Below are positions 6,054 through 11,890 of a DNA stretch of 11,890 nt, piece after piece. How positions within the stretch are numbered: position 1 is the first letter of the stretch; every line of letters starts with the position of its first letter. The stretch is from Patescibacteria group bacterium (GTDB lineage: Bacteria > Patescibacteria > UBA1384 > CAILIB01): NCBI GenBank assembly GCA_020696955.1, contig JAJFBK010000013.1, positions 1-11,890 of the forward strand, in the 5' to 3' direction. The notes beneath the pieces were generated by a model. That model did no database searches, was not told the DNA's origin, and worked only from the letters and a program-made list of their open reading frames with translations. A program made the position numbers and the translations under genes.

Positions 6054-6599
6054 TTACGAAATGTCCCGGGTAAATGTTTGGGTGGGAACTAGGCCTTGTG
6101 CGGTAAGGATAGCGACTGGCCTGCCTGATTCATCCACAACTTCGGTTTCGTTGCAGGCTATTTCGACGGCGATATCGATACAGTAGGAAGCCAGGTTATT
6201 CGCCAGTGTGATGACCCCTTCGGAGTTTGCTATTTCTACCGCTCTCTTTATGCCATCTGCGTAGACACCAATTTTGGTAAGAATCTCACCGGTAACTGGA
6301 AAGTGCTTCGCTAAATCCAAAGCTTCATTAACGAGGGGGCCGACTGAGGGGTTGGGGCCACCGATTTTTGCCCATAACCTGGCAAGCTCAGAAGCTTTTC
6401 TTCGGAAGTCTTCCTGGGTTTGTTGACCGAGCTTTTTCTGAAGTAGCTGTGTTTTCACAATATTCGCCTCCGGATTTCCGTTGAGTAATGCCTGGGCATA
6501 TCTCAACAAGTGGTCGAATAATACCAGGATGTGAAGAATTTTCAACCTAGAGAGGGTTTCTTGTAGGTAAAGCTGGGCCATCCATTCAGAGCACTGCAA
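6054..6599 (-). CDS. Helical protein of unknown function downstream of the ART-like gene
   Basis: The protein is about 181 residues and mostly alpha-helical with Leu/Ala-rich stretches (ALLNGNPEANIVKTQLLQKK; ASELARLWAKIGG), then a small strand-like C-terminus (EVVDESGRPVAILTAQG). No membrane segment or signal peptide is evident. The start is uncertain: TTG at 6599 is used here; ATG at 6581 lacks a ribosome binding site; ATT at 6608 has AAAGGA at the ideal 5-nt distance, whereas TTG is 14 nt away. It begins only about 10-20 nt after the stop of the ART-like gene and ends in a strong terminator, so the two form an operon. A partner or immunity role for the upstream enzyme is plausible from position only; I do not recognise the family. 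Confidence 0.72.
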   Translation of the reverse strand: MQCSEWMAQLYLQETLSRLKILHILVLFDHLLRYAQALLNGNPEANIVKTQLLQKKLGQQTQEDFRRKASELARLWAKIGGPNPSVGPLVNEALDLAKHFPVTGEILTKIGVYADGIKRAVEIANSEGVITLANNLASYCIDIAVEIACNETEVVDESGRPVAILTAQGLVPTQTFTRDIS

Positions 6600-6620
6600 T
6601 GCCCGAATTTGATTCCTTTG

Positions 6621-7463
6621 TTAGGCTTCGTTCTCACTTGAGAGGCCGAGATCTTCCTTGCTAACGCCTAACAAATCGTGCAAGTACTGAAATAACTCCT
6701 CAGGCTGGTTATTTGGGAAGTGTGCAATTATCTCATTTGGTGAAATAGTGTCAGGAACAAGGTATTCTTCTTCGTCCAAGCCGTAGAGGTCAATTTCTTT
6801 TGGACGATTGACTATAGAGTCGGTAGGTACCCCTATCACGTATATATGGTATTGGCTGCGCTCTTCTTCTGTGGCCTGATTTCCTGTTCCTGCTTGAGCG
6901 CAAGGTATGTTTGTAGTAGTCGATATGAAAGAAGATCGGCCAACTGCGCTCTGATTATTTGCTAGTTCATCCGCAATATTTGAAGTACTTAGCTCTTTTT
7001 CTCGCCATTTTTCTCCGTATAAGAGAAGGTTGGCATCCTGGGGAGATCTTAATTCTTCGGTAAGCATCTTCGTGGTGCGTTTTAGATACGCATAAGCATA
7101 CGAATAAAGGCCTTTTCTCTCTATTCCTTGATAGTCACCTCGAAGCACTATCATCTTTCCGTCCTTAATAAATTTTGGATTCAATTCTGGTTTCCATTTC
7201 TCAAACTGTAGCTCGCCTATAGAGCTTCGGGGTGGATAGTGATGCTCGGCAAGTATGTCTTGAGGTTTGTGTTCTGATTCAAAAACCTCTTTTCGACTGA
7301 TCAAAGCCATCAATTCAGGATCCTGACTAACTTCTTTTGTGTAAGTTTCCCAAATTGACTCAAGTCTCATCGTTTGTTCCTCGGGTGTCTCGGTAGCAGT
7401 AGGTTCTTGTGATGGGGCAGCAATTAGTTCTGTCTGGTTTGGAATACCTGATTCTTTGAACAT
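6621..7463 (-). CDS. Putative mono-ADP-ribosyltransferase (ART-fold, R-S-E class)
   Basis: This 280-residue protein has an N-terminal polar/helical region (about 1-95) and an ART-like domain (about 100-250). Visible motifs in order are MIVLRGD (R108, the NAD-binding Arg), SSFISTTTN (S181-T182-T183, the central S-T-T strand), YHIYVIGVP (205-213), then DEEEYLVPDTISPNEII, where E231-x-E233 fits the ExE catalytic turn of arginine-specific enzymes and the trailing 'vP..I.p.eI' pattern is typical of this superfamily. Such enzymes transfer ADP-ribose from NAD to proteins, DNA or small molecules and often serve as toxins. There is no signal peptide, so delivery or an intracellular role is open. It is first in a probable operon with the 181-aa gene, and starts 85 bp beyond the tRNA-Ser(UGA) 3'-end copy. 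The ATG has no Shine-Dalgarno. Confidence 0.75.
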   Translation of the reverse strand: MFKESGIPNQTELIAAPSQEPTATETPEEQTMRLESIWETYTKEVSQDPELMALISRKEVFESEHKPQDILAEHHYPPRSSIGELQFEKWKPELNPKFIKDGKMIVLRGDYQGIERKGLYSYAYAYLKRTTKMLTEELRSPQDANLLLYGEKWREKELSTSNIADELANNQSAVGRSSFISTTTNIPCAQAGTGNQATEEERSQYHIYVIGVPTDSIVNRPKEIDLYGLDEEEYLVPDTISPNEIIAHFPNNQPEELFQYLHDLLGVSKEDLGLSSENEA

Positions 7464-7489
7464 TCGAAAAGTTAGGTATGAGTAAGCAA

Positions 7490-7495
7490 ATCATA
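7490..7495 (-). promoter_or_regulatory. Candidate -10 box for the ART-like operon
   Basis: TATGAT on the minus strand lies about 27 nt before the ATG at 7463. A weak -35-like TGGCCT lies 17 bp upstream within the hairpin at 7511-7548. GGAGG with ATG (7494-7503) overlaps this box but is out of frame with the ART-like gene. Confidence 0.3.
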
Positions 7496-7510
7496 CTTCC
7501 TCCCGCCAAC

Positions 7511-7548
7511 AAAGGCCAGCAATCACCTTACGGTAATTCCTGGCCTTT
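7511..7548 (-). repeat. Long stem-loop directly after the tRNA-Ser(UGA) 3'-end copy
   Basis: AAAGGCCAG/CTGGCCTTT gives 9 perfect pairs, then one opposed pair of C bases (G on the minus strand), then 7 more pairs (one G-U on the minus strand) closed by GTAA on the minus strand, a GNRA tetraloop. The arm begins with the final A of the tRNA-end copy. No T-tract follows on the minus strand, so it is not a classical terminator; an RNA-protecting or processing hairpin is possible. Confidence 0.75.
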
Positions 7549-7565
7549 GGCGGAAGGGGAGAGAT
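7546..7565 (-). repeat. 20-bp copy of the 3' end of tRNA-Ser(UGA), including CCA
   Basis: The minus strand reads ATCTCTCCCCTTCCGCCA followed by AA, identical to 7699-7718. The tRNA-derived part is 18 nt, nucleotides 59-76 of tRNA-Ser(UGA); two more A residues after CCA also match. Upstream of A59 identity ends, and no D-arm or anticodon arm of a second tRNA is found. It lies 153 bp downstream of the parent in direct orientation. The internal boundary is the same as at 1053-1070, although the sequences differ. Confidence 0.9.
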
Positions 7566-7700
7566 GTTCGGATCTTTTAGCGGCAGTTGAATCCTCACGG
7601 CTTTCTCGACCTTGCGAGAAGCGCCATCGAACTCTAACGAGCTCAAATTCTCCTGTCCCAACCAAAAGAAAAACTGCCACTTTCGTGACAGCCTTTCTTT
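7548..7700 (-). other. tRNA-Ser(UGA) downstream module ending in a tRNA 3'-end copy
   Basis: This 153-bp stretch has no credible protein gene. From the tRNA it holds the tRNA terminator, GGTTGGGA (7663-7656), a stem-loop GGC-TTTCTCG with CGAGAA-GCC (7599-7625), and the tRNA-end copy. The plus-strand segment at about 7639-7668 (ending CCAACCAAAAG) loosely resembles the tRNA's own T-arm to CCA sequence in inverted orientation, as is also the case in the first module. The order of elements matches 1053-1195, although overall sequence similarity is low. Confidence 0.6.
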
Positions 7701-7703
7701 TGG
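7662..7703 (-). terminator. Rho-independent terminator of tRNA-Ser(UGA)
   Basis: On the minus strand the stem starts at the tRNA CCA: CCAAAAGAAA pairs with TTTCTTTTGG (10 bp), then an AA/CC internal mismatch, then CTGTCAC/GTGGCAG (7 pairs, one G-U) closed by a GAAA tetraloop. The core stem is followed by TTTTTCTTTT. The outer stem competes with the mature tRNA 3' end. Confidence 0.85.
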
Positions 7704-7786
7704 CGGAAGGGGAGAGATTCGAACTCTCGGGACTTTCATCCGACGGTTTTCAAGACCGTTGCATTAGACCACTCTGCCACCCTTCC
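7701..7786 (-). tRNA. tRNA-Ser (anticodon UGA), CCA encoded
   Basis: This is an 86-nt class II tRNA. The acceptor stem is GGAAGGG/CCCTTCC with discriminator G and an encoded CCA (7701-7703). The anticodon stem is ACGGT/ACCGT with loop CTTGAAA (anticodon TGA), the variable arm GGAT-GAAA-GTCC, and the T-arm GAGAG-TTCGAAT-CTCTC. It reads UCA and, by wobble, other UCN codons. It has its own consensus-like promoter and a terminator that begins at the CCA. Confidence 0.97.
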
Positions 7787-7816
7787 AAACGGTTGCTTAA
7801 AAGCTAACGCACAGCG

Positions 7817-7845
7817 AATATATCATTTACAGGTTATTTCGTCAA
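7817..7845 (-). promoter_or_regulatory. Sigma-70 promoter of tRNA-Ser(UGA)
   Basis: The minus strand shows TTGACG (7840-7845), a 17-bp spacer and TATATT (7817-7822), close to consensus. The -35 box overlaps the last codons of the gene ending at 7834. The predicted leader before the tRNA is about 24 nt. Confidence 0.75.
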
Positions 7846-8976
7846 AGCGGAGAAGAGCTCCTGCAGTTCGGGGGATGAGCTCCAGACCTGAATTAACTTT
7901 TGCTCAAACCCTTTTTTGAAAATAGGCCCGACAGTTTCCATGTTCTCGGTGTTTTGGCTGAGACGGGAAGTGAGTAGCGGAAGGAGCTCAGTAAGCACGG
8001 GAGTTTTGGCAAGCTGGGAGCCAGGTGTTGCCGAGGAAGCGAGTGCCAGGGGATTTCCCGACAAAGGAAGTGGTCCACTGACAGCTAACAGGTTGGAGAA
8101 AATCTTAGGATCAACTGAGATGACTCCCTCGATCTTCTTGGTGGATTGTCCGGGAAATACCTGGGCCAACGAAGCTGCCATTTGTTCGAACGAAGCGGGT
8201 TGAACTGGAGGAAGCGGTGTGGCTCCGTAAGTGTAATTGGTGATAGTTCCTTTTTGAGCTTCGATGAGTGCGTATGGTGGGGGCGGAGTTGAAGAGGGAT
8301 TCCCAAAGACCAGTATCCAGGCATGGGATGTGTCGTCCGAAGATCCAAGTGCAGGGCGCAGCTTATTGGTCAGCTGGTTGGCTTCGCTTACGAAAGAATG
8401 GGCCTGGCTAACACTGTGCTTCAGGGCCAGTAATTGTTTTCGGTCGCCAAAGGCAATCCAGTCAGGAATATTTTGGAACTCCTGATTGGCATCGGCAAGA
8501 TTCGTCTCGACTTCTTGAATCATGGCGGAGCGGGAGGAGTGCCATTCCAGATATTTCTTACTGCTTTCGGAAAGAAGCGAAGTAAGGTCTGGGGTTTCTG
8601 GATTCGCTAAGGTAGGAAAGCTTCGAACCAAGAGTGCCGCATCCCTGCCGGCCAAGGCCAAGGAATGGTTGGCTTTGATCAGTCTGACTTGCCAGCGGAA
8701 AGGTGGGAGAACTGAAGTTATTTTTAACAAATAAGGTGCTTGTTGTAGGCGTGAGGCGCTTTCCTCAAAGGCATCGCTGGCCTTGGCAAAAGAGTTTGCC
8801 GATAGCTCAGGGTTGGTAATCAGGTAATGCTGGCCATTTTGCAGCTCAAGAAGCCCTTGTTTGGTGGAAGGAGCGGAGATGAGAGAAAGAATCAAAAAGG
8901 AACCTAAAACGTACGTCGCCAGGACTACAAGCGCTAGGTGGAAAAGACGTTTTGAAACGTGAAATCGGGTGGTCAT
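7834..8976 (-). CDS. DUF4012-like membrane-anchored protein
   Basis: This 380-residue protein has a basic N-terminus and one hydrophobic anchor (about residues 11-34), so most of it should lie outside the membrane. A helical region follows (about 50-210), then a C-terminal domain with GVISVDPKIFSNLLAVSGPL (284-303), the clearest DUF4012-type motif. The other family hallmark, a strand with an Asn and a Gly-Gly-Phe-Ile loop, is replaced by AWILVFGNPSSTPPPPYALIEA (219-240), so this is a divergent, short member. DUF4012 proteins are often found beside surface-polysaccharide genes; here it is divergent from an O-antigen ligase-like gene. The exact function is unknown; a role in polymer attachment or export is inference. 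The start at 8976 has no good Shine-Dalgarno. Confidence 0.75.
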   Translation of the reverse strand: MTTRFHVSKRLFHLALVVLATYVLGSFLILSLISAPSTKQGLLELQNGQHYLITNPELSANSFAKASDAFEESASRLQQAPYLLKITSVLPPFRWQVRLIKANHSLALAGRDAALLVRSFPTLANPETPDLTSLLSESSKKYLEWHSSRSAMIQEVETNLADANQEFQNIPDWIAFGDRKQLLALKHSVSQAHSFVSEANQLTNKLRPALGSSDDTSHAWILVFGNPSSTPPPPYALIEAQKGTITNYTYGATPLPPVQPASFEQMAASLAQVFPGQSTKKIEGVISVDPKIFSNLLAVSGPLPLSGNPLALASSATPGSQLAKTPVLTELLPLLTSRLSQNTENMETVGPIFKKGFEQKLIQVWSSSPELQELFSALTK

Positions 8977-9025
8977 GCCTAAGTCGATATGCTATGCTTG
9001 AAGAGCTTATTTACCTCACCTAACG
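8977..9025. promoter_or_regulatory. Divergent promoter region between the DUF4012-like gene and the polysaccharide operon
   Basis: The only strand switch of the window lies in these 49 bp. On the plus strand TGCTATGCT (8990-8998) fits an extended -10 for the gene at 9026. On the minus strand several A/T-rich hexamers (CATAGC, CATATC) could serve the gene at 8976, with no clear best choice. Promoters in both directions must overlap, so co-regulation is likely. Confidence 0.45.
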
Positions 9026-10276
9026 ATGAATACCAAGCGTCCACTACTGGTTACTGCTCAGCGAATATGGTTGTTCGCTTTTTTGTTTGCCATACCGTTC
9101 TCTACCGCTTACATCGTTAATACTACGGTCGCCATAAGTTATATTAACATGTTCTCAGTCGTCTTTATCGGCCTGGGCGTGGTTAATATGCTGCTCAAAA
9201 CCATTCCGTACAGTCCTGTAGCCGATCGTAGAACAGTGGGGGTCATTTCTCTTCTGTTTGCTGCCATGGCTTTTGCCCTTTTGTTTACAGATCCGGTTCG
9301 AGGAGGAATAGGTTTTTGGATCAGCCGTCTGACCCAGCCGTTTTTAGTAGGCTGGTTTGTCTACCACATGCTGGCAGCCAAGGTTTTGAAGATCGAAGAG
9401 ATAGTCAAAGCCCTGGCCCTTTCGCTGATTCCATTGGTGATCGGAGGAGTGCTACAAGTTGCCGGAGTCATTCCATTCCAAGATCCCGGACGAGTAACCG
9501 TTCTTTATCGCTGGCCTAACACCTTTGCCAGGTATGTGGAAATCTTATTGCTACTCTCTCTTCCTTATATATGGTTCAAAACAGGAAAAAACCGGACCTG
9601 GTTCTTGGCATTGTGGATAAGTGGACTGCTCCTTTTGTTAGCCAGCCTTTCCTATAACGCAGCTGTTGGAGTCATAGTTTCTGGGTTTATATTTCTGGCT
9701 TTGCTTCCTCGTCAGTACCAAAAAGTTCGGGTTTCATTGATGGCCGCCCTTATTCTCATTGTGACAGTTGCGGCTTTTAATGCTCCCAAGCTTCCCAAGT
9801 GGCAGACCAGTATCAATGACAGCAAGGAAACCAGGCTTGAGTTCTGGGGCGTGGCCGTCCAGACTATCAAGGTTAACTTTTGGACCGGTATTGGCATCAA
9901 AGGGTGGGAAAACCAATATACCCAGCTCGTGGAGCGTTATGACAAGAATGAGCACCTTAACTATGCTTCCCAGCAGCCTCACAATGTTTTCCTCGACAGT
10001 CTGCTGAAGGCCGGACCTTTGGGCCTGATGGCGGTTACGCTTATTCTTCTGTGGCCAATCATTCGTGGGTACCAGTTATTTAAGCGGCAAGATTTGGAAA
10101 AATACGGATGGTTTGGAATGAGCGCCTTGCTTTATGGGACAGGGATGCTCCTCTTCGGTCTCATCGACGATCCTCTGTGGAGCGATGACACCATGCCGCT
10201 TTTGTTTATAGTTTTGTTTGCCTTGGCTTATGCCTACGACCACCCAAAGTCCGCCTTAAAGAAATCTGAATCATGA
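9026..10276 (+). CDS. O-antigen ligase/polymerase-like membrane protein
   Basis: This 416-residue protein has about ten to twelve hydrophobic segments. The large loop after residue 255 carries the O-antigen ligase (Wzy/WaaL-type) pattern: TRLEFWGVAVQTIKVNFWTG (269-288, R270 and W274), GIGIKGW (288-294), then QPHNVFLDSLLKAGPLGLM (317-335, with H319). These proteins join or polymerise undecaprenyl-linked sugars on the outer face of the membrane. Polymerase and ligase roles cannot be told apart by sequence. A bacterium without outer membrane would more likely use it as a polymerase or protein/teichoic acid-type ligase, which is inference. It is the first gene of the operon and its TGA stop overlaps the rmlB ATG (10273-10276). 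The start ATG lacks a Shine-Dalgarno. Confidence 0.87.
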   Translation: MNTKRPLLVTAQRIWLFAFLFAIPFSTAYIVNTTVAISYINMFSVVFIGLGVVNMLLKTIPYSPVADRRTVGVISLLFAAMAFALLFTDPVRGGIGFWISRLTQPFLVGWFVYHMLAAKVLKIEEIVKALALSLIPLVIGGVLQVAGVIPFQDPGRVTVLYRWPNTFARYVEILLLLSLPYIWFKTGKNRTWFLALWISGLLLLLASLSYNAAVGVIVSGFIFLALLPRQYQKVRVSLMAALILIVTVAAFNAPKLPKWQTSINDSKETRLEFWGVAVQTIKVNFWTGIGIKGWENQYTQLVERYDKNEHLNYASQQPHNVFLDSLLKAGPLGLMAVTLILLWPIIRGYQLFKRQDLEKYGWFGMSALLYGTGMLLFGLIDDPLWSDDTMPLLFIVLFALAYAYDHPKSALKKSES

Positions 10277-11283
10277 AACTTTTCGTCACCGGTGGAGCCG
10301 GTTTTATTGGCAGTAATTTCATTCTGCACTGGTTGAAAAATCATCCTGATGACCAGATCGTCAACTTTGACGCTCTTACCTACGCCGGTAATCTTGAGAA
10401 TTTACGTTCGCTTGAAGGTGATGATCGTCATATTTTTGTCAAAGGAAATATTACTGATGCCGAGGCGGTTCGTGAGGCCATGAAAGGCTGCGACATGGTG
10501 GTGCATTATGCGGCGGAGACCCACGTTGACCGTTCGGTTACTGGCCCTGGAATCTTTGTCAGCACCAATGTGATTGGTACTCAAGTTTTGCTTGATCAGG
10601 CCATGACGCTGGGAGTTAAGCGTTTTCACCACATTTCAACTGACGAGGTCTTTGGAGACCTGGAACTGGAAGGCGATGACAAATTCAATGAGGAGACTCC
10701 TTATAATCCAAGCAGTCCTTACTCTGCTTCCAAGGCCGGTTCTGACATGTTGGTTCGTGCCTATCATCGTACCTACGGCCTTCCTATTACGATCAGCAAC
10801 TGCTCAAATAACTACGGCCCCTTCCACTTTCCTGAAAAACTGATTCCCTTGATGATCCTGAATGCCATGGCTGACAAGCCATTGCCAGTCTACGGTGACG
10901 GCCTCAATATTCGTGACTGGATCCATGTTGAAGACCACGCCCGAGCAGTCGAACTTGTTTTGGAAAAAGGAGTGGTGGGGGAAACCTACTGCGTGGGTGG
11001 TGAATCTGAGCGTACCAATATCTACATCGTCAAGAAGATCTTGGAAATCTTAGGTAAGCCTGAAAGTCTTATCCAGTACGTGACTGACCGTCCTGGTCAT
11101 GATCGGCGTTACGCGATCGATAATACGAAGATTCGTTCCGAGCTTGGCTTTGAGCCTCAGTATTCGATTGAGGAAGGCCTTGAGAAAACCATTAAGTGGT
11201 TCAAGGAGAACGAATCATGGTGGAAAAATGTGCTGAGCCAAGAATACGCTACTTATTATGAACAACAGTATGGCAAACGATAA
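10273..11283 (+). CDS. rmlB: dTDP-glucose 4,6-dehydratase
   Basis: This 336-residue extended SDR enzyme converts dTDP-glucose to dTDP-4-keto-6-deoxyglucose, the second step of dTDP-rhamnose synthesis. The NAD-binding motif TGGAGFIGSN is at residues 6-15. The catalytic triplet is T123-D124-E125 in STDEVFGDL, with Y150 and K154 in SPYSASKAGSD. SNNYGPFHFPEKLIP (178-192) and the RDWIHVEDHARA (214-225) stretch are typical. Length matches the family. The ATG overlaps the stop of the upstream gene, implying coupled translation, and the next gene begins inside its 3' end. The product feeds an RmlD-like reductase encoded next, although an RmlC epimerase is not visible in this window. Confidence 0.96.
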   Translation: MKLFVTGGAGFIGSNFILHWLKNHPDDQIVNFDALTYAGNLENLRSLEGDDRHIFVKGNITDAEAVREAMKGCDMVVHYAAETHVDRSVTGPGIFVSTNVIGTQVLLDQAMTLGVKRFHHISTDEVFGDLELEGDDKFNEETPYNPSSPYSASKAGSDMLVRAYHRTYGLPITISNCSNNYGPFHFPEKLIPLMILNAMADKPLPVYGDGLNIRDWIHVEDHARAVELVLEKGVVGETYCVGGESERTNIYIVKKILEILGKPESLIQYVTDRPGHDRRYAIDNTKIRSELGFEPQYSIEEGLEKTIKWFKENESWWKNVLSQEYATYYEQQYGKR

Positions 11284-11890
11284 GGTCCTTATTTTTGGTG
11301 GAGGGTATCTTGGTAATCGGATTCGGGATCATTTTGGGGAGAACGCCCTGATTTCTACGGCTGACATTACCGATCTTGAGGCGGTCAAGGAGGCAATCCA
11401 GGCTAGCCAGCCACATGTCGTAATCAATGCGGCGGCTAAGACGTTGACCGGTGAGCTGGAAAAGCCTGAGAATCAAGCCGAAGGATACCAAGTAAATGTC
11501 CAGGGAGCGGCAAATATTGCCTACGCCTGTCGAGAGGCCAGTGTTTTCATGGCCCACATTTCGACTGGCATGATGTTTGACGGGCCAGATGTCAGAGAAG
11601 CAGATACCCCGCAGCCTACCAACTATTACGCCTGGACCAAGGCGTGGGCAGACGCACAGCTGGTTCCCCTCATGGGCGATAAGGTAATGATTGCACGCAT
11701 CCATACTCCACTTTCCAAACATGCTAATCCCCGAAATCTGCTAACCAAGCTCCAAGGCTTCGACAAAGTAGTTGGGGAGCCGAGCTCGCTTACCGTGGTG
11801 GAAGATTTTCTTGCTGCCCTAGAGCAATTAGTGGAAAAACGTGCCAGCGGTATTTACAATGTGGTAAATCCTGGCAGCATAAGTCTGTAC
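11270..11890 (+). CDS. RmlD-like sugar-nucleotide reductase (partial, 3' end missing)
   Basis: Of this gene, 207 codons are visible and the frame is open to the window end. The N-terminus VLIFGGGYLGNR (6-17) is a Rossmann NAD(P) loop of the GxxGxxG type with a Gly-Gly-Gly-Tyr variation. HISTGMMFDG (96-105) and YYAWTKAWAD (119-128; Y120, K124) match the S-YxxxK catalytic set of extended SDRs and the 'FDG' landmark of RmlD. The most likely role is dTDP-4-dehydrorhamnose reductase or a related nucleoside-sugar reductase. It overlaps rmlB by 14 bp; an in-frame ATG at 11258 would overlap by 26 bp. No Shine-Dalgarno is evident, so coupling to rmlB is likely. Confidence 0.85.
   Translation, partial: MANDKVLIFGGGYLGNRIRDHFGENALISTADITDLEAVKEAIQASQPHVVINAAAKTLTGELEKPENQAEGYQVNVQGAANIAYACREASVFMAHISTGMMFDGPDVREADTPQPTNYYAWTKAWADAQLVPLMGDKVMIARIHTPLSKHANPRNLLTKLQGFDKVVGEPSSLTVVEDFLAALEQLVEKRASGIYNVVNPGSISLY

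Noticed and set aside
1053..7565. A CRISPR array
   Set aside because: The two short tRNA-derived repeats are single copies at separate loci and differ from each other; there is no regular repeat-spacer pattern.
7478..7807. Plus-strand 109-codon and minus-strand 82-codon frames over the tRNA-Ser(UGA) region
   Set aside because: Both translate the tRNA and its 3'-end copy (repeated ISPLPPK on the minus strand), with no protein-like conservation or ribosome binding site of their own.
11249..11722. A 157-codon minus-strand frame
   Set aside because: It is antisense to the RmlD-like gene, which has clear Rossmann and YxxxK motifs.

Overview
The window looks like a chromosomal fragment of a small-genome bacterium, most likely from the Candidate Phyla Radiation (Patescibacteria). 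The reasons are many short membrane proteins of unknown function, few Shine-Dalgarno sites, ATGA gene overlaps, a DUF4012-like protein next to surface-sugar genes, and self-contained tRNA-Ser units. This placement is inferred from gene style; there is no rRNA or marker gene to fix it.

Layout. Positions 1-8976 are read on the minus strand and 9026-11890 on the plus strand, diverging from a 49-bp gap. From the left: two coupled membrane proteins of unknown function (1-965); tRNA-Ser(GCU) with its own promoter and terminator (1160-1329); a membrane protein coupled to undecaprenyl-diphosphatase uppP (1343-2661); a cytosolic GH2 glycosidase (2703-4487); a PAP2-like membrane protein (4653-5258); a 192-aa unknown with a strong ribosome binding site and terminator (5342-5920); a 181-aa unknown downstream of a putative mono-ADP-ribosyltransferase (6054-7463); tRNA-Ser(UGA) with its own promoter and terminator (7662-7845); and a DUF4012-like anchored protein (7834-8976). 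The plus-strand operon holds an O-antigen ligase/polymerase-like protein, rmlB and an RmlD-like reductase cut by the window end.

How the genes fit together. The right part is a surface-polysaccharide locus: dTDP-sugar synthesis (rmlB, RmlD-like), polymer ligation or polymerisation, and an anchored DUF4012-like protein. UppP, and possibly the PAP2-like protein, would recycle the polyprenyl carrier used by such pathways.

Most unusual observations. (1) Both tRNA-Ser genes are followed by a module of about 145-155 bp that ends in an exact copy of that tRNA's own last 18 nucleotides, positions 59-76, CCA included. The two copies differ in sequence because each matches its own tRNA, yet have the same internal boundary. 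Between tRNA and copy both loci hold a terminator hairpin, the octamer GGTTGGGA and a second stem-loop. This suggests recurrent integration or template-copying at tRNA-Ser 3' ends. (2) Immediately beyond the tRNA-Ser(UGA) module lies a protein with the R / S-T-T / E-x-E signature of ADP-ribosyltransferases, followed by an unknown gene that could be its partner.
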